Source of the DNA: Phascolarctobacterium sp.
GTDB taxonomy: Bacteria; Bacillota; Negativicutes; Acidaminococcales; Acidaminococcaceae
Direction of reading: 5' to 3'
Assembly: GCA_030540395.1 (NCBI GenBank)
Contig: JAUNWI010000001.1
Location: 168,777 to 232,776, forward strand
DNA: 64,000 nt
Position numbers and translations under genes: made by a program. The notes below the pieces were generated by a model, which did no database searches, was not told the DNA's origin, and worked only from the letters and a program-made list of their open reading frames with translations. Shown piece by piece: positions 18,902-29,419 of this stretch (position 1 is the stretch's first letter; each line of letters starts with the position of its first letter).

Positions 18902-19939
18902 ATGGAAAATCAAGTAAAATTAACCAAGCTGGCCAGCTGTGCCGGCTGCGGCGCCAAGGTCGGCGCCGGCACCCTGTGCCAGCTGTTGGAGGGCTTCGCC
19001 ACTCATACGGACCCCAAGCTTTTGGTGGGCTACGACAAAAGCGACGATGCCAGCGTTTACGCGGTGAGCGAGGAGCTTGCCATAGTGCAAACCACCGACT
19101 TCTTCCCACCCATTGTGGACGACCCCTTCATGTACGGGCAAATCGCCGCCACCAACGCCCTCAGCGATGTGTACGCCATGGGTGGCGAACCCAAGCTAGC
19201 ACTGAACATCATGTGCATTCCGGAAAAAATGGACCAGCATACGGTGCAGGAAATCCTGCGGGGCGGCTATGCCAAGGCCTATGAGGCCGGCGCCATCATC
19301 ACTGGTGGTCACACCATTCATGGCGCCGAGCCCATTTACGGCCTGGCGGTGACGGGCTTTGTGCATCCCCAAAGGGTGTGGCGCAACAGCGGTGCGCGGC
19401 CTGGGGACGTACTCATTTTGACCAAGCCCTTGGGCGTGGGCATTTTGACCACGGCCGCCAAGGCCGCGCTGGTGGAGCAAGCACTGCTGGACAAGCTTTA
19501 TGCGCAAATGAGCACGCTGAACAAATACGCCCACGATGTGCTCATGAGGTTCAGCGTGCACGCCTGCACGGATGTGACGGGCTTCGCCCTCTTGGGCCAT
19601 GCCTTGGAAATGGCCCAAGGCAGCGACGCCACCATCCATTTGCAGGCCAGCGCTATCCCCTACCATGCGGAGGCCTATGAAATGGCCTCCATGGGCTTCA
19701 TCCCTGCCGGTGCTTACCGCAACAGGGAGTTCGCCGAAGCCCATGTTAAGGTCGCAGGCGATATTCCCCTGCCCCTGCAGGACATTTGCTACGACCCCCA
19801 AACCAGCGGCGGCCTGCTCTGCGCCATCCCTGCAGCAGAAGCCGCGACCTGCTTGGCGGAGCTGCAGCAGGTCGCTTCGGCAAGTGCCATAGTTGGCTAT
19901 GTGAGCGAGCAATTGGATACTGCCATTTACTTAGAATAA
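18902..19939 (+). CDS. selD: Selenide, water dikinase
   Basis: 345 aa. It makes selenophosphate from selenide and ATP for selenocysteine or selenouridine. The active site reads AGCGAK with Cys16 and Lys19, matching E. coli Cys17/Lys20, so this is the Cys form and not itself a selenoprotein. The ATP-binding Asp series (GYDKSDDASVY, QTTDFFPPIVDDP) and the ITGGHT glycine loop are present. The ribosome site is GAGGA. It is the last gene of the cluster, followed by a strong terminator. selA and selB are not in the window. Confidence 0.96.
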   Translation: MENQVKLTKLASCAGCGAKVGAGTLCQLLEGFATHTDPKLLVGYDKSDDASVYAVSEELAIVQTTDFFPPIVDDPFMYGQIAATNALSDVYAMGGEPKLALNIMCIPEKMDQHTVQEILRGGYAKAYEAGAIITGGHTIHGAEPIYGLAVTGFVHPQRVWRNSGARPGDVLILTKPLGVGILTTAAKAALVEQALLDKLYAQMSTLNKYAHDVLMRFSVHACTDVTGFALLGHALEMAQGSDATIHLQASAIPYHAEAYEMASMGFIPAGAYRNREFAEAHVKVAGDIPLPLQDICYDPQTSGGLLCAIPAAEAATCLAELQQVASASAIVGYVSEQLDTAIYLE

Positions 19940-19986
19940 TTCCCTAAAATATATAGACCCTCCCTGCCTAAAATGGGCATAAAAAA

Positions 19987-20016
19987 ATGCGAGCTGCTCC
20001 TGCTCGCATTTTTTTA
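19987..20016. terminator. Terminator after selD
   Basis: Stem ATGCGAGC (19987-19994)/GCTCGCAT (20002-20009) followed by T7 on the plus strand and preceded by A7, so it works in both directions between selD and bioB. Confidence 0.9.
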
Positions 20017-20100
20017 TTAGAGATTTTAAATTGGTGTGAGGTGTATGATTTATCCACTAAAAATGTCTTAAAATGGAGTACAACTTATGCTGACTTATAC

Positions 20101-21090
20101 TTAGTCCAGCTTGGGAGTGCTACGAGGACGCCCCAAATCCTTCAGCATTTGCATATCACGATCAGTGCCACGACCGGCAGTGGTCAGATAGCCACCGATC
20201 ATAATGCCGCTAGCACCGCCATTCAAGGCTAGGGACTGCAGGTCACGCAGATTTACTTCGCGACCACCGGCAGTACGAATTTGTGCCTTGGGCAGAATAA
20301 AGCGGAAGGTTGCAAAGGCACGCAAAATTTCCAGCGGCGGCAGGGGCTTATTGCTTTCAAAGGGAGTGCCCGGAATCGGAGTCAACAGATTCAACGGTAC
20401 GGAATCGATGCCCAGCTCCTTTAAGGTGAAGGCCATTTCTACACGCTGCTCGGGAGTTTCGTTCAGGCCAAAGATACCGCCGCTGCAGACGCGCAGACCT
20501 GCTGCTTGGGCATTCTTAATGGTAGAGAATTTATCTTCATAGGTATGAGAGGTGCAGATATCCGGGAAATGACTGCCACTGGTTTCCAAATTGGAGTGGA
20601 AACGGGTTACGCCAGCAGCACGCAAGGCTTTTGCTTGCTCCAGAGTCAAAATGCCCAAAGAAGCGCACACTTCAATTTTCAGTTCCTTTTTAATGCGGCT
20701 CAATGCCTTGCAAATATTGTCAAAATCATCGGCCTTGCTTTGGCCACGACCACTGGTAACGATGGAAAAGCGTACTGCGCCTGCTTCCTTAGCCTTTTTA
20801 GCAGCCTCAAAGAACTCTTCCTGGCTCAACAGTCCATATTCCTTAACACCGGTGTGCCAATGAGCGGATTGGGCACAGAATTTGCAGTTTTCACTGCATT
20901 TGCCGCTGCGACCATTAATGATAGCACAGCAATCCACCTCGTCACCGGCGAATTTTTGACGAATCTTATCCGCCATAGCGCACAGCACCATGGTATCATC
21001 GTCACTTACGTTAATCAAATATTCAGCTTCTTCTCTAGTAATATCCTGACCATCCAGCACCTTGTTGGCCAAAGCAATAATTTTTTCCAT
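20101..21090 (-). CDS. bioB: Biotin synthase
   Basis: 329 aa radical-SAM enzyme converting dethiobiotin to biotin. The 4Fe-4S motif Cys65-x3-Cys69-x2-Cys72 (KCSENCKFC) is present, as is the second-cluster region (HSNLETSG and RTAGGREVNLRD). The start at 21090 (MEKIIALANK) follows GGATGTG; the longer frame to 21150 overlaps the operator. bioB is alone: bioA, bioD and bioF are not adjacent, so the cell may salvage dethiobiotin or hold those genes elsewhere. Control by BirA is indicated by one, perhaps two, palindromes over the promoter. Confidence 0.97.
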   Translation of the reverse strand: MEKIIALANKVLDGQDITREEAEYLINVSDDDTMVLCAMADKIRQKFAGDEVDCCAIINGRSGKCSENCKFCAQSAHWHTGVKEYGLLSQEEFFEAAKKAKEAGAVRFSIVTSGRGQSKADDFDNICKALSRIKKELKIEVCASLGILTLEQAKALRAAGVTRFHSNLETSGSHFPDICTSHTYEDKFSTIKNAQAAGLRVCSGGIFGLNETPEQRVEMAFTLKELGIDSVPLNLLTPIPGTPFESNKPLPPLEILRAFATFRFILPKAQIRTAGGREVNLRDLQSLALNGGASGIMIGGYLTTAGRGTDRDMQMLKDLGRPRSTPKLD

Positions 21091-21116
21091 TCTCAATTTC
21101 ACATCCCTATTTATAG

Positions 21117-21149
21117 TAGTTAACCATTCAATCATACATTGGTTAACCA
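21117..21149. promoter_or_regulatory. BirA-like operator of bioB
   Basis: TAGTTAACC (21117-21125)-N15-GGTTAACCA (21141-21149), the GTTAAC-type palindrome of the biotin repressor. It covers the transcription start just downstream of the -10. A second imperfect pair, ACGTCAACC (21178-21186)-N13-GGTTTACTA (21200-21208), overlaps the -35. Confidence 0.8.
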
Positions 21150-21155
21150 TGAACT

Positions 21156-21184
21156 ATTATACCGCAGAAAAGCGTTTACGTCAA
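21156..21184 (-). promoter_or_regulatory. bioB promoter
   Basis: -35 TTGACG (21179-21184), 17-bp spacer, -10 TATAAT (21156-21161). Confidence 0.85.
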
Positions 21185-21216
21185 CCTTGTTTTCGCTTGG
21201 GTTTACTAATAAAAAA

Positions 21217-21342
21217 ACTCCCTCCGCCTCGCAAGCTCGGCACCTCCCTCATAGAGGGAGGACAAACTATAGTCTTAAACTATAACTTTGTGCTCCCTCT
21301 TTGAGGGAGCTGGCAGCGAGTTTACGAGCTGACTGAGGGAGT
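21217..21342. repeat. MITE-like intergenic repeat, copy 1
   Basis: 126 bp bounded by ACTCCCTC and GAGGGAGT. Each end carries an inner hairpin (CTCCCTCATAGAGGGAG and CTCCCTCTTTGAGGGAG), and the roughly 45-bp ends are imperfect inverted copies of one another. It resembles the short CTCCCTC...GACTGAGGGAG elements scattered in Firmicutes genomes. No coding capacity. Confidence 0.75.
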
Positions 21343-21354
21343 CATAATTACTCT

Positions 21355-21936
21355 TTACCTAATTCCTGCTACGCCTAAAACAAGGCCCAGCACGCCACTC
21401 ATGCAGAGCAGCCTGATAACGCTCATTTTGTGGCGAATGCACCAAACGGAGACCGGCAAGACGATAACGCCAATCAAATCCACCTTAGTAAAATCCTTGG
21501 GCAGGGTTTCCGTATTCCACAGCGCCAAAAAGACAAAGCTTAAGCCTGCAGAGCAGATTAAGGCTACTACGGCAGGACGCAGGCCGTTTAAAACGCCGCG
21601 CACGGGACCGATATCACCGTATTTAAAGAACAAATGGGCCAAAATCAACACGATGATTACGGAAGGGAAAACAAAGCCCACGGTGGCGCACACTGCCCCG
21701 GGCACACCTGCAACCTTAGTACCCACAAAGGTGGCTGCATTGATGCCGATGGGTCCCGGTGTCATTTGGGAAATAGTGAAAATATCGATAAACTGCTGCA
21801 TAGTAAGCCAACCATGCTCTTCAATAACCTGGGCCTGAATTAGCGGCATGGAGGCATAGCCACCGCCCACGCAAAAGGCGCCTACCTTAACAAAGCTCCA
21901 AAAAAGCTCCCAATAAATCATCCAGCTCACGAACAA
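21355..21936 (-). CDS. Chromate transporter-family half protein (ChrB-side)
   Basis: 193 aa, membrane protein of the CHR family. The half-length form has the conserved FVKVGAFCVGGGYASMPLI and TPGPIGINAATFVG motifs. Short CHR proteins work as a pair encoded by adjacent genes, as here with the gene immediately upstream. The substrate is chromate or another oxyanion in studied members; the physiological role here is unknown. The start is uncertain: TTG at 21936 close to GGAGG, or GTG at 21930. Confidence 0.88.
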   Translation of the reverse strand: MFVSWMIYWELFWSFVKVGAFCVGGGYASMPLIQAQVIEEHGWLTMQQFIDIFTISQMTPGPIGINAATFVGTKVAGVPGAVCATVGFVFPSVIIVLILAHLFFKYGDIGPVRGVLNGLRPAVVALICSAGLSFVFLALWNTETLPKDFTKVDLIGVIVLPVSVWCIRHKMSVIRLLCMSGVLGLVLGVAGIR

Positions 21937-21945
21937 GGCACCTCC

Positions 21946-22515
21946 TTACGCATATTTTTTATCCCGCAGCAGGAAAAAGCCAATAATGGCATCCACTACC
22001 ACAGCGTACATCAAGTTCACATGGAAAAAATAATTGGCCACGAAGGTACCAACGATAATCAACAGGGGTAGCGCTAGCTTTTTCTTCCACTCTTTTTTCA
22101 GCAAATCAATGGCCACGTTGATAATGATGGCCGTAGCACCGCACTGCATGCCCTTTAACAGCAGTTGGATATACTGATTGTTGGCAAAGGCATCGTAGGC
22201 ATAGGAAATAAGGCTCAAGGTAATCAGCGGCGGCAAAATGGTCGCTCCCAGCGCCACAAGGGTGCCCTTAATGCCCGCCAGACGATAGCCCAAGCTGATG
22301 GCCGCATTGGCCGCCACCACGCCGGGGGCGGACTGGGCAATGGCAACCAGATTCAACGCTTCCTTATCGTCCATCCATTTATATTCATCCACAAATTTGG
22401 CCTTCAAAAGTGGTATGATAACGTAACCACCACCAATGGTGAAGGCGCTAATGATGAAGGTGGATTTGAACAGCTTCCACAGCAAATTCTCGTCCTGTAT
22501 TTTTTGCAATTCCAA
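21946..22515 (-). CDS. Chromate transporter-family half protein
   Basis: 189 aa, about six membrane segments. The CHR motifs are FIISAFTIGGGYVIIPLL and AIAQSAPGVVAANAAI. It pairs with the downstream half gene (9-bp gap) to form the two-part transporter. The start is chosen as TTG at 22515 because AAAGGAG lies 7 nt upstream; the frame is open further with no ribosome site. The two halves differ in sequence, consistent with an old duplication with opposite topology. Confidence 0.88.
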   Translation of the reverse strand: MELQKIQDENLLWKLFKSTFIISAFTIGGGYVIIPLLKAKFVDEYKWMDDKEALNLVAIAQSAPGVVAANAAISLGYRLAGIKGTLVALGATILPPLITLSLISYAYDAFANNQYIQLLLKGMQCGATAIIINVAIDLLKKEWKKKLALPLLIIVGTFVANYFFHVNLMYAVVVDAIIGFFLLRDKKYA

Positions 22516-22637
22516 ATCTATCGCTCCTTTAAGAGAATATGACTGTATTATAACATGTTTTGCATTATTTTGCACCCACAGAATCCACCATTAAATAGTT
22601 AGGAAGCCTAGACTTAACTAGATTTAAGCAAACAAAA

Positions 22638-22669
22638 AGCTCCCTGCCCCATTCACGAGGCAGAGAGCT
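22638..22669 (-). terminator. Terminator of groESL
   Basis: Stem AGCTCCCTGCC (22638-22648)/GGCAGAGAGCT (22659-22669) with a T-run on the minus strand, 25 bp after groEL. Confidence 0.85.
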
Positions 22670-22693
22670 TGTTTTATTTGTTGTAAGGGCTGA

Positions 22694-24337
<1,644 letters not shown>

Positions 24338-24361
24338 CTATCTCAATCCAATATTACTTGC

Positions 24362-24649
24362 TTATTCAATGATAGCGAGAATGTCGCGTTCTTCCAGAAC
24401 CAAATAGTCCTTGCCGTCAATTTTAACAGGAGTGCCGCTGTATTTAGCGAATACAACCTCGTCACCAGCTTTTACTTCCAGCTTAATCAGTTGGCCGTTG
24501 TCGGTGTATTTACCGGTGCCAACAGCGATTACCTTGCCCTGTTGGGGTTTTTCCTTAGCTGCGGTATCGGGCAAAAAGATGCCACTAGCAGTTTTTTCTT
24601 CTTGTACAACAGGCTCTACAACAACATGACTTCCTAACGGTTTCAACAT
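24362..24649 (-). CDS. groS: Co-chaperonin GroES (Hsp10)
   Basis: 95 aa, full length, starting [13 protein letters not shown]. The mobile loop ([14 protein letters not shown]) and the C-terminal [14 protein letters not shown] are standard. GAAAGGGG precedes the ATG. It is first gene of the heat-shock operon, immediately downstream of CIRCE. Confidence 0.99.
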   Translation of the reverse strand: MLKPLGSHVVVEPVVQEEKTASGIFLPDTAAKEKPQQGKVIAVGTGKYTDNGQLIKLEVKAGDEVVFAKYSGTPVKIDGKDYLVLEERDILAIIE

Positions 24650-24712
24650 TTTTCATAACCCCTTTCGAGTTCTTTTATGCTTTACTTTAAGCGTGAGAAT
24701 TTTGTTTTATTG

Positions 24713-24739
24713 TTAGCACTCAATTTGTCCGAGTGCTAA
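24713..24739. promoter_or_regulatory. CIRCE element (HrcA operator)
   Basis: Perfect TTAGCACTC (24713-24721)-N9-GAGTGCTAA (24731-24739) upstream of groES. Confidence 0.97.
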
Positions 24740-24750
24740 TCACAATTATT

Positions 24751-24778
24751 ATTATATCCATAAATCTCAAAAATGCAA
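24751..24778 (-). promoter_or_regulatory. groESL promoter
   Basis: -35 TTGCAT (24773-24778), 16-bp spacer, -10 TATAAT (24751-24756); CIRCE covers the transcription start. Confidence 0.7.
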
Positions 24779-24844
24779 GTACTTTTCCTGCTTTTTCTCA
24801 CTTTTTTACAATTTTGTTGCAAATTGGTTTTGGGAAATACAAAA

Positions 24845-24869
24845 ACTCCGCACCATAATGATGCGGAGT
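24845..24869 (-). terminator. Terminator of rplM-rpsI
   Basis: Stem ACTCCGCA (24845-24852)/TGCGGAGT (24862-24869) followed by TTTTTG on the minus strand. Confidence 0.85.
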
Positions 24870-24914
24870 AAATTGTGCGATATTTGTGACTGAATGCTGG
24901 ACAGAATCCAAAAA

Positions 24915-25307
24915 TTAACGTTTGGAGAACTGGCTAGCCTTACGAGCTTTCTTCAAGCCGTATTTACGACGTTCTTTTTCGCGCGGGTCGCGAGTCAGGA
25001 AGCCTGCCTTTTTCAGAACAGGACGGAACTCAGCGTCAACCTTCAGCAGAGCGCGAGCAATGCCGTGACGGATAGCACCAGCTTGGCCGGAAATGCCGCC
25101 GCCAACTACGTTAACGAGTACGTCATATTTGCCTTTGGTCTCGGTAACTTCGAGCGGTTGGTTAACAATCAGCTCCAAGGTCTTCAGACCGAAATATTGA
25201 TTTAATTCACGATCGTTGATTACGATGTTGCCTTCACCCGGAACCAGGCGAACGCGGGCAACGGAAGATTTACGACGACCGGTTGCGTTATAAGTAACTA
25301 CTGCCAT
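24915..25307 (-). CDS. rpsI: 30S ribosomal protein S9
   Basis: 130 aa, full length. It has the conserved core [38 protein letters not shown] and the basic tail ending [12 protein letters not shown] that reaches the P site. It is the second gene of the rplM-rpsI operon, 20 bp after rplM. Confidence 0.99.
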   Translation of the reverse strand: MAVVTYNATGRRKSSVARVRLVPGEGNIVINDRELNQYFGLKTLELIVNQPLEVTETKGKYDVLVNVVGGGISGQAGAIRHGIARALLKVDAEFRPVLKKAGFLTRDPREKERRKYGLKKARKASQFSKR

Positions 25308-25327
25308 TTATTGTTCCCTCCCGGATG

Positions 25328-25765
25328 TTATCTAACGTTGATTTCCAAAACTTCAGGTTTTTGAGCTGCATGCGGATGTTCGCTGCCAGCATATACATGA
25401 AGCTTGCTGTAGATGTCTGCGCCAAGGCGGTTATGAGGAATCATGCCTTTAACTGCCAGCTCAACCATTTTTACAGGGTTATTCTTCAGCATGTCGCCAG
25501 CCTTTACATAGCTGTCGCCGCCGAGATAACCGGAATGATGGAAATAAACTTTCTTGGTCAGTTTTTTGCCGGTCAGAACAACCTTCTCTGCATTGATAAT
25601 AATTACGTGATCACCAGTGTCCATGTGCGGGGTAAAGGTAGGTTTATGCTTACCGCGCAGGACTTTTGCTACTTCTGCAGCCAGACGGCCCAGAGTTTTA
25701 TCAGCTGCGTCAACAACGAACCATTTACGTTCGATGTTGGACGGATTAGCCATAAAAGATTTCAT
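25328..25765 (-). CDS. rplM: 50S ribosomal protein L13
   Basis: 145 aa, full length. Motifs [16 protein letters not shown] and [18 protein letters not shown] are present. The start at 25765 (MKSFMANPS) has GGAGGG 9 nt upstream; a second ATG four codons on is less well spaced. A leader of about 100 nt between the promoter and the start contains an inverted repeat (GTGAGAAAATTCAC) and may be the site of L13 autoregulation known in other Firmicutes. Confidence 0.98.
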   Translation of the reverse strand: MKSFMANPSNIERKWFVVDAADKTLGRLAAEVAKVLRGKHKPTFTPHMDTGDHVIIINAEKVVLTGKKLTKKVYFHHSGYLGGDSYVKAGDMLKNNPVKMVELAVKGMIPHNRLGADIYSKLHVYAGSEHPHAAQKPEVLEINVR

Positions 25766-25867
25766 CGCTTATGTCCCTCCTAGATAGTTTCCAAATATAC
25801 AGTTCGTTGTGAATTTTCTCACCGTATTTCGGGGCTAGTGAAATCAAGCGGAAAATCACGTAGATAT

Positions 25868-25896
25868 ATTATACTGAAAAGCAGGTTTTAAGTCAA
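25868..25896 (-). promoter_or_regulatory. rplM-rpsI promoter
   Basis: -35 TTGACT (25891-25896), 17-bp spacer, -10 TATAAT (25868-25873). The roughly 100-nt leader to 25766 is a candidate L13 regulatory leader. Confidence 0.85.
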
Positions 25897-25985
25897 GCTT
25901 TTTTCGTAAAAAATTGTAAAAAAGTTACAGTAATCCAGCCAGCGCCAGCCTTTTTAAACGCAAGCTGCAAACACGCCGGACTCAA

Positions 25986-26018
25986 AAATAGTGAAGCTTG
26001 CACAAAGCTTTCACTACC
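25986..26018 (-). terminator. Probable terminator after truA
   Basis: Inverted repeat TAGTGAAGCTT/AAGCTTTCACTA with loop GCACA; on the minus strand it is followed by TTTTTG. It closes the ecfA1A2T-truA operon. Confidence 0.6.
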
Positions 26019-26057
26019 AAAATATTTTTCTTTAGGTAAACGAAACCCAAACTAAGC

Positions 26058-26810
26058 TCACCTTTCCGGATAAGGCTTATAGCAAACCTCCTCCAAATAA
26101 AGTCCCTCCGCAGGAGCAGGCTCGTTTAAAAACTCGCAGCGCTTAGCCCGCAGCTCTGCCGCGAAGTCCTCCTTAGTGCGACGTCCCAGTCCCACCTGCA
26201 CCAGGGACCACACAATATTGCGCACCATGTGGTACAAAAAGCCATCCCCGGCAATGCGAAAGACCAGTTCGCTGCCTTCCTTATGCCAAGCGGCCGCGTA
26301 AATGGTTTTTATGGGCGAGCTATCCACGCTGCCGCTGCTGCGAAAGGCGCTGAAGTCATGGGTGCCTAAGAGCAAGGCCGCCGCTTCATTCATCGCCACC
26401 AGATTAAGCTCATTAGCAAGCTGCCATGTATAGCGCACCCTAAAGGGATTCGCAAACGCACAGCACAGCACCCGGTACTGATAGACCTTCCAGCAGGCGC
26501 TAAAGCGCGCATGAAAGCCCTCTGGCATTTCCTCCGCGCTCAAAACCACGATATCCCGGGGCAGCAGGCTGCGACTGGCGCGCACGATATTGGCGCAGGG
26601 AATGCGTCCATTAGTAGTAAAGGTCACCGTCTGCCCCAATGCGTGCACCCCGGCATCGGTGCGACCGCTGCCGGCAATGCTCACCCGCTCGCCGCATAGC
26701 AGGGCGAGCTTTTCCTCCAAAATACTTTGGATAGTGTCGTAATCCTTTTGTTTTTGATAGCCATGATAACAGCTGCCATCATAGGCCACCACCAGCTTTA
26801 TAGTCCGCAT
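26058..26810 (-). CDS. truA: tRNA pseudouridine(38-40) synthase
   Basis: 250 aa. The catalytic Asp lies in GSGRTDAGVHA (about residue 52). It modifies the anticodon stem-loop of several tRNAs. It starts within the last codons of ecfT (13-bp overlap), the gene order ecfA1-ecfA2-ecfT-truA being typical of Firmicutes. Confidence 0.97.
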   Translation of the reverse strand: MRTIKLVVAYDGSCYHGYQKQKDYDTIQSILEEKLALLCGERVSIAGSGRTDAGVHALGQTVTFTTNGRIPCANIVRASRSLLPRDIVVLSAEEMPEGFHARFSACWKVYQYRVLCCAFANPFRVRYTWQLANELNLVAMNEAAALLLGTHDFSAFRSSGSVDSSPIKTIYAAAWHKEGSELVFRIAGDGFLYHMVRNIVWSLVQVGLGRRTKEDFAAELRAKRCEFLNEPAPAEGLYLEEVCYKPYPER

Positions 26811-27616
26811 AGCTTACCCCAACGCAGCACTGCCAGCCCCACAGCCAAGGCCAGCACCAGCACTAAGGACGCATAATCGCTGGCGCCATAGCTCAGCTCG
26901 TGCATGCGGGTGCGGCCCTCGCCGCCCCGATAGCAGCGAGCCTCCATGGCCACAGCCAGCTCGTCAGCACGACGGAAGGCGCTGATGAACAGCGGCACCA
27001 ACAGGGGCAGCATGTTCTTCAGGCGCTGCAGCATGTTGCCGCTGGCAAAATCAGCGCCACGGGCTGTTTGTGCCTTCATAATGCGGTCCGTTTCCTCTAA
27101 CAAGGTAGGAATAAAGCGCAGCGCAATGGTCATCATCATGGCCAGCTCGTGGGCGGGCACGCCCACGGCCTTAAAGGGCCGCAGTAAATTTTCAATACCA
27201 TCGGTCAACACGATGGGAGAAGTCGTAAAGGTCAGCACGGAAGAAAACAGCAGCAACAAAACCAGGCGCACTGCCATCTTCAGGCCCATGTCCAAGCCCT
27301 CCTGAGTCACACTCAAAAACTTCCAGGTCCAAATAATATGCTCGCCAGGTGCGGTGAACATGTGAATGAACATGGTCAAAATGACGATAATCCAAATGGG
27401 CTTCAAGGACTTTAACACCAGCAGCCAGGGCAAGCGGGAAATCAGAATCACCAGAGCCGCAAAGGCTGTCAAAATGCCATAGGATAGCGGCGTTTCCGCA
27501 AAGAAAATCGCAATAATATAAATGATAGTAGCCAAAATTTTCGTGCGGGGATCCAAGCGATGCACAAATGAGTTACCGGGGAAATATTGGCCTAAAGTAA
27601 TTTCTGTCAGCATCAT
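26798..27616 (-). CDS. ecfT: ECF transporter transmembrane component EcfT
   Basis: 272 aa, about five membrane segments. The coupling-helix Ala-Arg-Gly signatures appear as QTARGADF and EARCYRGG. EcfT joins exchangeable S-components (such as BioY) to the two ATPases. The ATG at 27616 overlaps the ecfA2 stop codon (ATGA), an AAGGGGTGG ribosome site preceding it. Confidence 0.95.
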   Translation of the reverse strand: MMLTEITLGQYFPGNSFVHRLDPRTKILATIIYIIAIFFAETPLSYGILTAFAALVILISRLPWLLVLKSLKPIWIIVILTMFIHMFTAPGEHIIWTWKFLSVTQEGLDMGLKMAVRLVLLLLFSSVLTFTTSPIVLTDGIENLLRPFKAVGVPAHELAMMMTIALRFIPTLLEETDRIMKAQTARGADFASGNMLQRLKNMLPLLVPLFISAFRRADELAVAMEARCYRGGEGRTRMHELSYGASDYASLVLVLALAVGLAVLRWGKLCGL

Positions 27617-28470
27617 TTCCACCCCTTTGCTTGCTTAATGGCCTTCACTAGCGCCATTTCATCCTTAATACCCTCGGGCAAAGTCATACCCTTGTGGCGC
27701 AACAAATCTGCCAGCTTGTACACCTGGGGCACATCCACGCCCACCTGCACCAGCTCGTCCCCATGCTCCTTGAAAATCCCCGCTGGCTCGCCGTCAAAGA
27801 GCACCTGCCCGCCGTTGATAACCAGCATGCGGTTGGCATATTTTACGGCCTCCTCCATGCTGTGGGTTACAAGGACGATGGCAATGCCGCGGCTTTTGTG
27901 CAGCGCCATGATTTCACGAAAAACAGCGTTGCGGCTGCGAGGGTCCAGGCCTGCGCTGGGCTCATCCAGCACCAAGTAATCAGGATTCATGGCCACCACA
28001 CCGGCAATAGCCACGCGGCGCATTTGGCCGCCGCTCAGCTGAAAGGGAGAACGCTCTGCATAGGTATCATAGTCCAAGCCCACGAATTCCATGGCCTCCC
28101 GCACGGCCTTAGCCACCTCTTCTTCATTAAAGCCCTTGTTACGAGGGCCAAAGGCAATATCCTCAAAAACAGTTTCGGCAAAAATCTGATGCTCCGGATA
28201 TTGGAAGACCATGCCCACCTGCTGGCGAGCGGCCTTGGCCTGCTGGCCCTTGGCCGTGATATCAATGTCGTCGATGGTGGCAGTGCCCTTATCCGGCTTG
28301 AGCAGACCATTTAAGTGCTGCACCAGCGTGGACTTGCCACTACCAGTGTGACCGATAATGGCCACAATCTCGCCCTTGGCAATAGCAACTGAAACATCCT
28401 GCAGTGCCAAGCGCTCAAAGGGCGTTCCCTTGGAATATGTATGATAAATATTACTTAGTTTTATTGACAT
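27613..28470 (-). CDS. ecfA2: ECF transporter ATPase EcfA2
   Basis: 285 aa ABC ATPase. It has Walker A GHTGSGKST, Q-loop VFQYPEHQIF, signature LSGGQ, Walker B YLVLDEPSAGLDP and switch His in VTHSME. It forms a heterodimer with EcfA1 and overlaps it by 10 bp. The YPEHQIF Q-loop context is that of EcfA2-type subunits. Confidence 0.95.
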   Translation of the reverse strand: MSIKLSNIYHTYSKGTPFERLALQDVSVAIAKGEIVAIIGHTGSGKSTLVQHLNGLLKPDKGTATIDDIDITAKGQQAKAARQQVGMVFQYPEHQIFAETVFEDIAFGPRNKGFNEEEVAKAVREAMEFVGLDYDTYAERSPFQLSGGQMRRVAIAGVVAMNPDYLVLDEPSAGLDPRSRNAVFREIMALHKSRGIAIVLVTHSMEEAVKYANRMLVINGGQVLFDGEPAGIFKEHGDELVQVGVDVPQVYKLADLLRHKGMTLPEGIKDEMALVKAIKQAKGWK

Positions 28471-29285
28471 AATGCTTGCGCCAGCTCCTCATCCGTAATA
28501 ATCCCGCTTGGCAGCTTCACGCCGCTCTTGCGCAGCTCGCTGGCCACCTTCGCCGCCAATGGCGCCTCTAGGCCCAGCGCTTCCAGCTCGTCCACCCGGC
28601 TAAAGACCTCGCGCGGGGTACCCATGAAGCGGATGTGACCCTTCTCCATGACCACCACTCTGTCCGCAGCCAGCGCCTCCACCATGTAGTGGGTGATATA
28701 GACAATGGTAATATTTTTCTCTTGGTTCAGCTTTTGCACGGTGCTGACAATTTCCTTGCGTCCTTGGGGGTCCAGCATAGCCGTAGGCTCGTCTAGGACG
28801 ATGCATTTGGGCTCGAGGGCCATGATACCCGCAATGGCCACGCGCTGCTTCTGGCCGCCGCTCAAGCGGTGGGGCGCATGCTTGGCGTATTCCGTCATGC
28901 CTACGGCAGCCAGTGCCTTGGCTACGCGAGGAGCGATTTCCGGTCCCGGCACGCCGATATTTTCGGGGCCAAAGGCCACATCCTCCTCCACCACCGCGGC
29001 AACGATTTGGTTATCGGGGTTTTGGAAAACCATGCCCACCTGCTGGCGAATGTCCCACATGTTCTTTTCTTCCCGCGTATCCAGACCGCTGATTTCCACC
29101 CGTCCATCCGTGGGCAAAAGCAGGCAGTTCAAATGGCGTGCCAGGGTGGACTTGCCACTGCCGTTGGCGCCAATGATGGCTACAAATTCGCCCTGCTCGA
29201 TGGTCAAATCCACGCCGTCCAGCGCCTTCACCTCGTTGCCATCGCTATCGGTATAATAATGCTTCAAATTTTCTATCTTAATCAC
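28461..29285 (-). CDS. ecfA1: ECF transporter ATPase EcfA1
   Basis: 274 aa ABC ATPase. It has Walker A GANGSGKST, Q-loop VFQNPDNQIV, signature LSGGQ, Walker B CIVLDEPTAMLDP and switch His in ITHYMVEA. GTG start at 29285 with a strong AGGAGG site. It is first gene of ecfA1-ecfA2-ecfT-truA. The promoter TTGACT-N17-TATAAT is overlapped by a perfect BirA-like palindrome, which would tie this shared energising module to biotin status. Confidence 0.95.
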   Translation of the reverse strand: MIKIENLKHYYTDSDGNEVKALDGVDLTIEQGEFVAIIGANGSGKSTLARHLNCLLLPTDGRVEISGLDTREEKNMWDIRQQVGMVFQNPDNQIVAAVVEEDVAFGPENIGVPGPEIAPRVAKALAAVGMTEYAKHAPHRLSGGQKQRVAIAGIMALEPKCIVLDEPTAMLDPQGRKEIVSTVQKLNQEKNITIVYITHYMVEALAADRVVVMEKGHIRFMGTPREVFSRVDELEALGLEAPLAAKVASELRKSGVKLPSGIITDEELAQALCQ

Positions 29286-29351
29286 AGGATTGCCTCCTAA
29301 TGCTATGATGCTTCTATTACTACAACTCTTTGAAAGCTAATTCATCTTATA

Positions 29352-29380
29352 ATTATATCCATAATGAAAAAAATAGTCAA
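29352..29380 (-). promoter_or_regulatory. ecfA1A2T-truA promoter
   Basis: -35 TTGACT (29375-29380), 17-bp spacer, -10 TATAAT (29352-29357). Confidence 0.85.
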
Positions 29381-29405
29381 CCAACTATTGTAAGCTGGTT
29401 GACTA
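29374..29405. promoter_or_regulatory. BirA-like operator on the ecf promoter
   Basis: Perfect palindrome TAGTCAACC (29374-29382)-N14-GGTTGACTA (29397-29405); the left arm covers the -35 hexamer. Arm sequence and spacing match the operator of the bioY operon (41414-41445). Confidence 0.65.
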
Positions 29406-29419
29406 AATTGCTGTATTAA

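Noticed and set aside
18902..18961. SelD as a selenoprotein
   Set aside because: The active-site position is encoded as Cys with no in-frame TGA, so no selenocysteine is needed.
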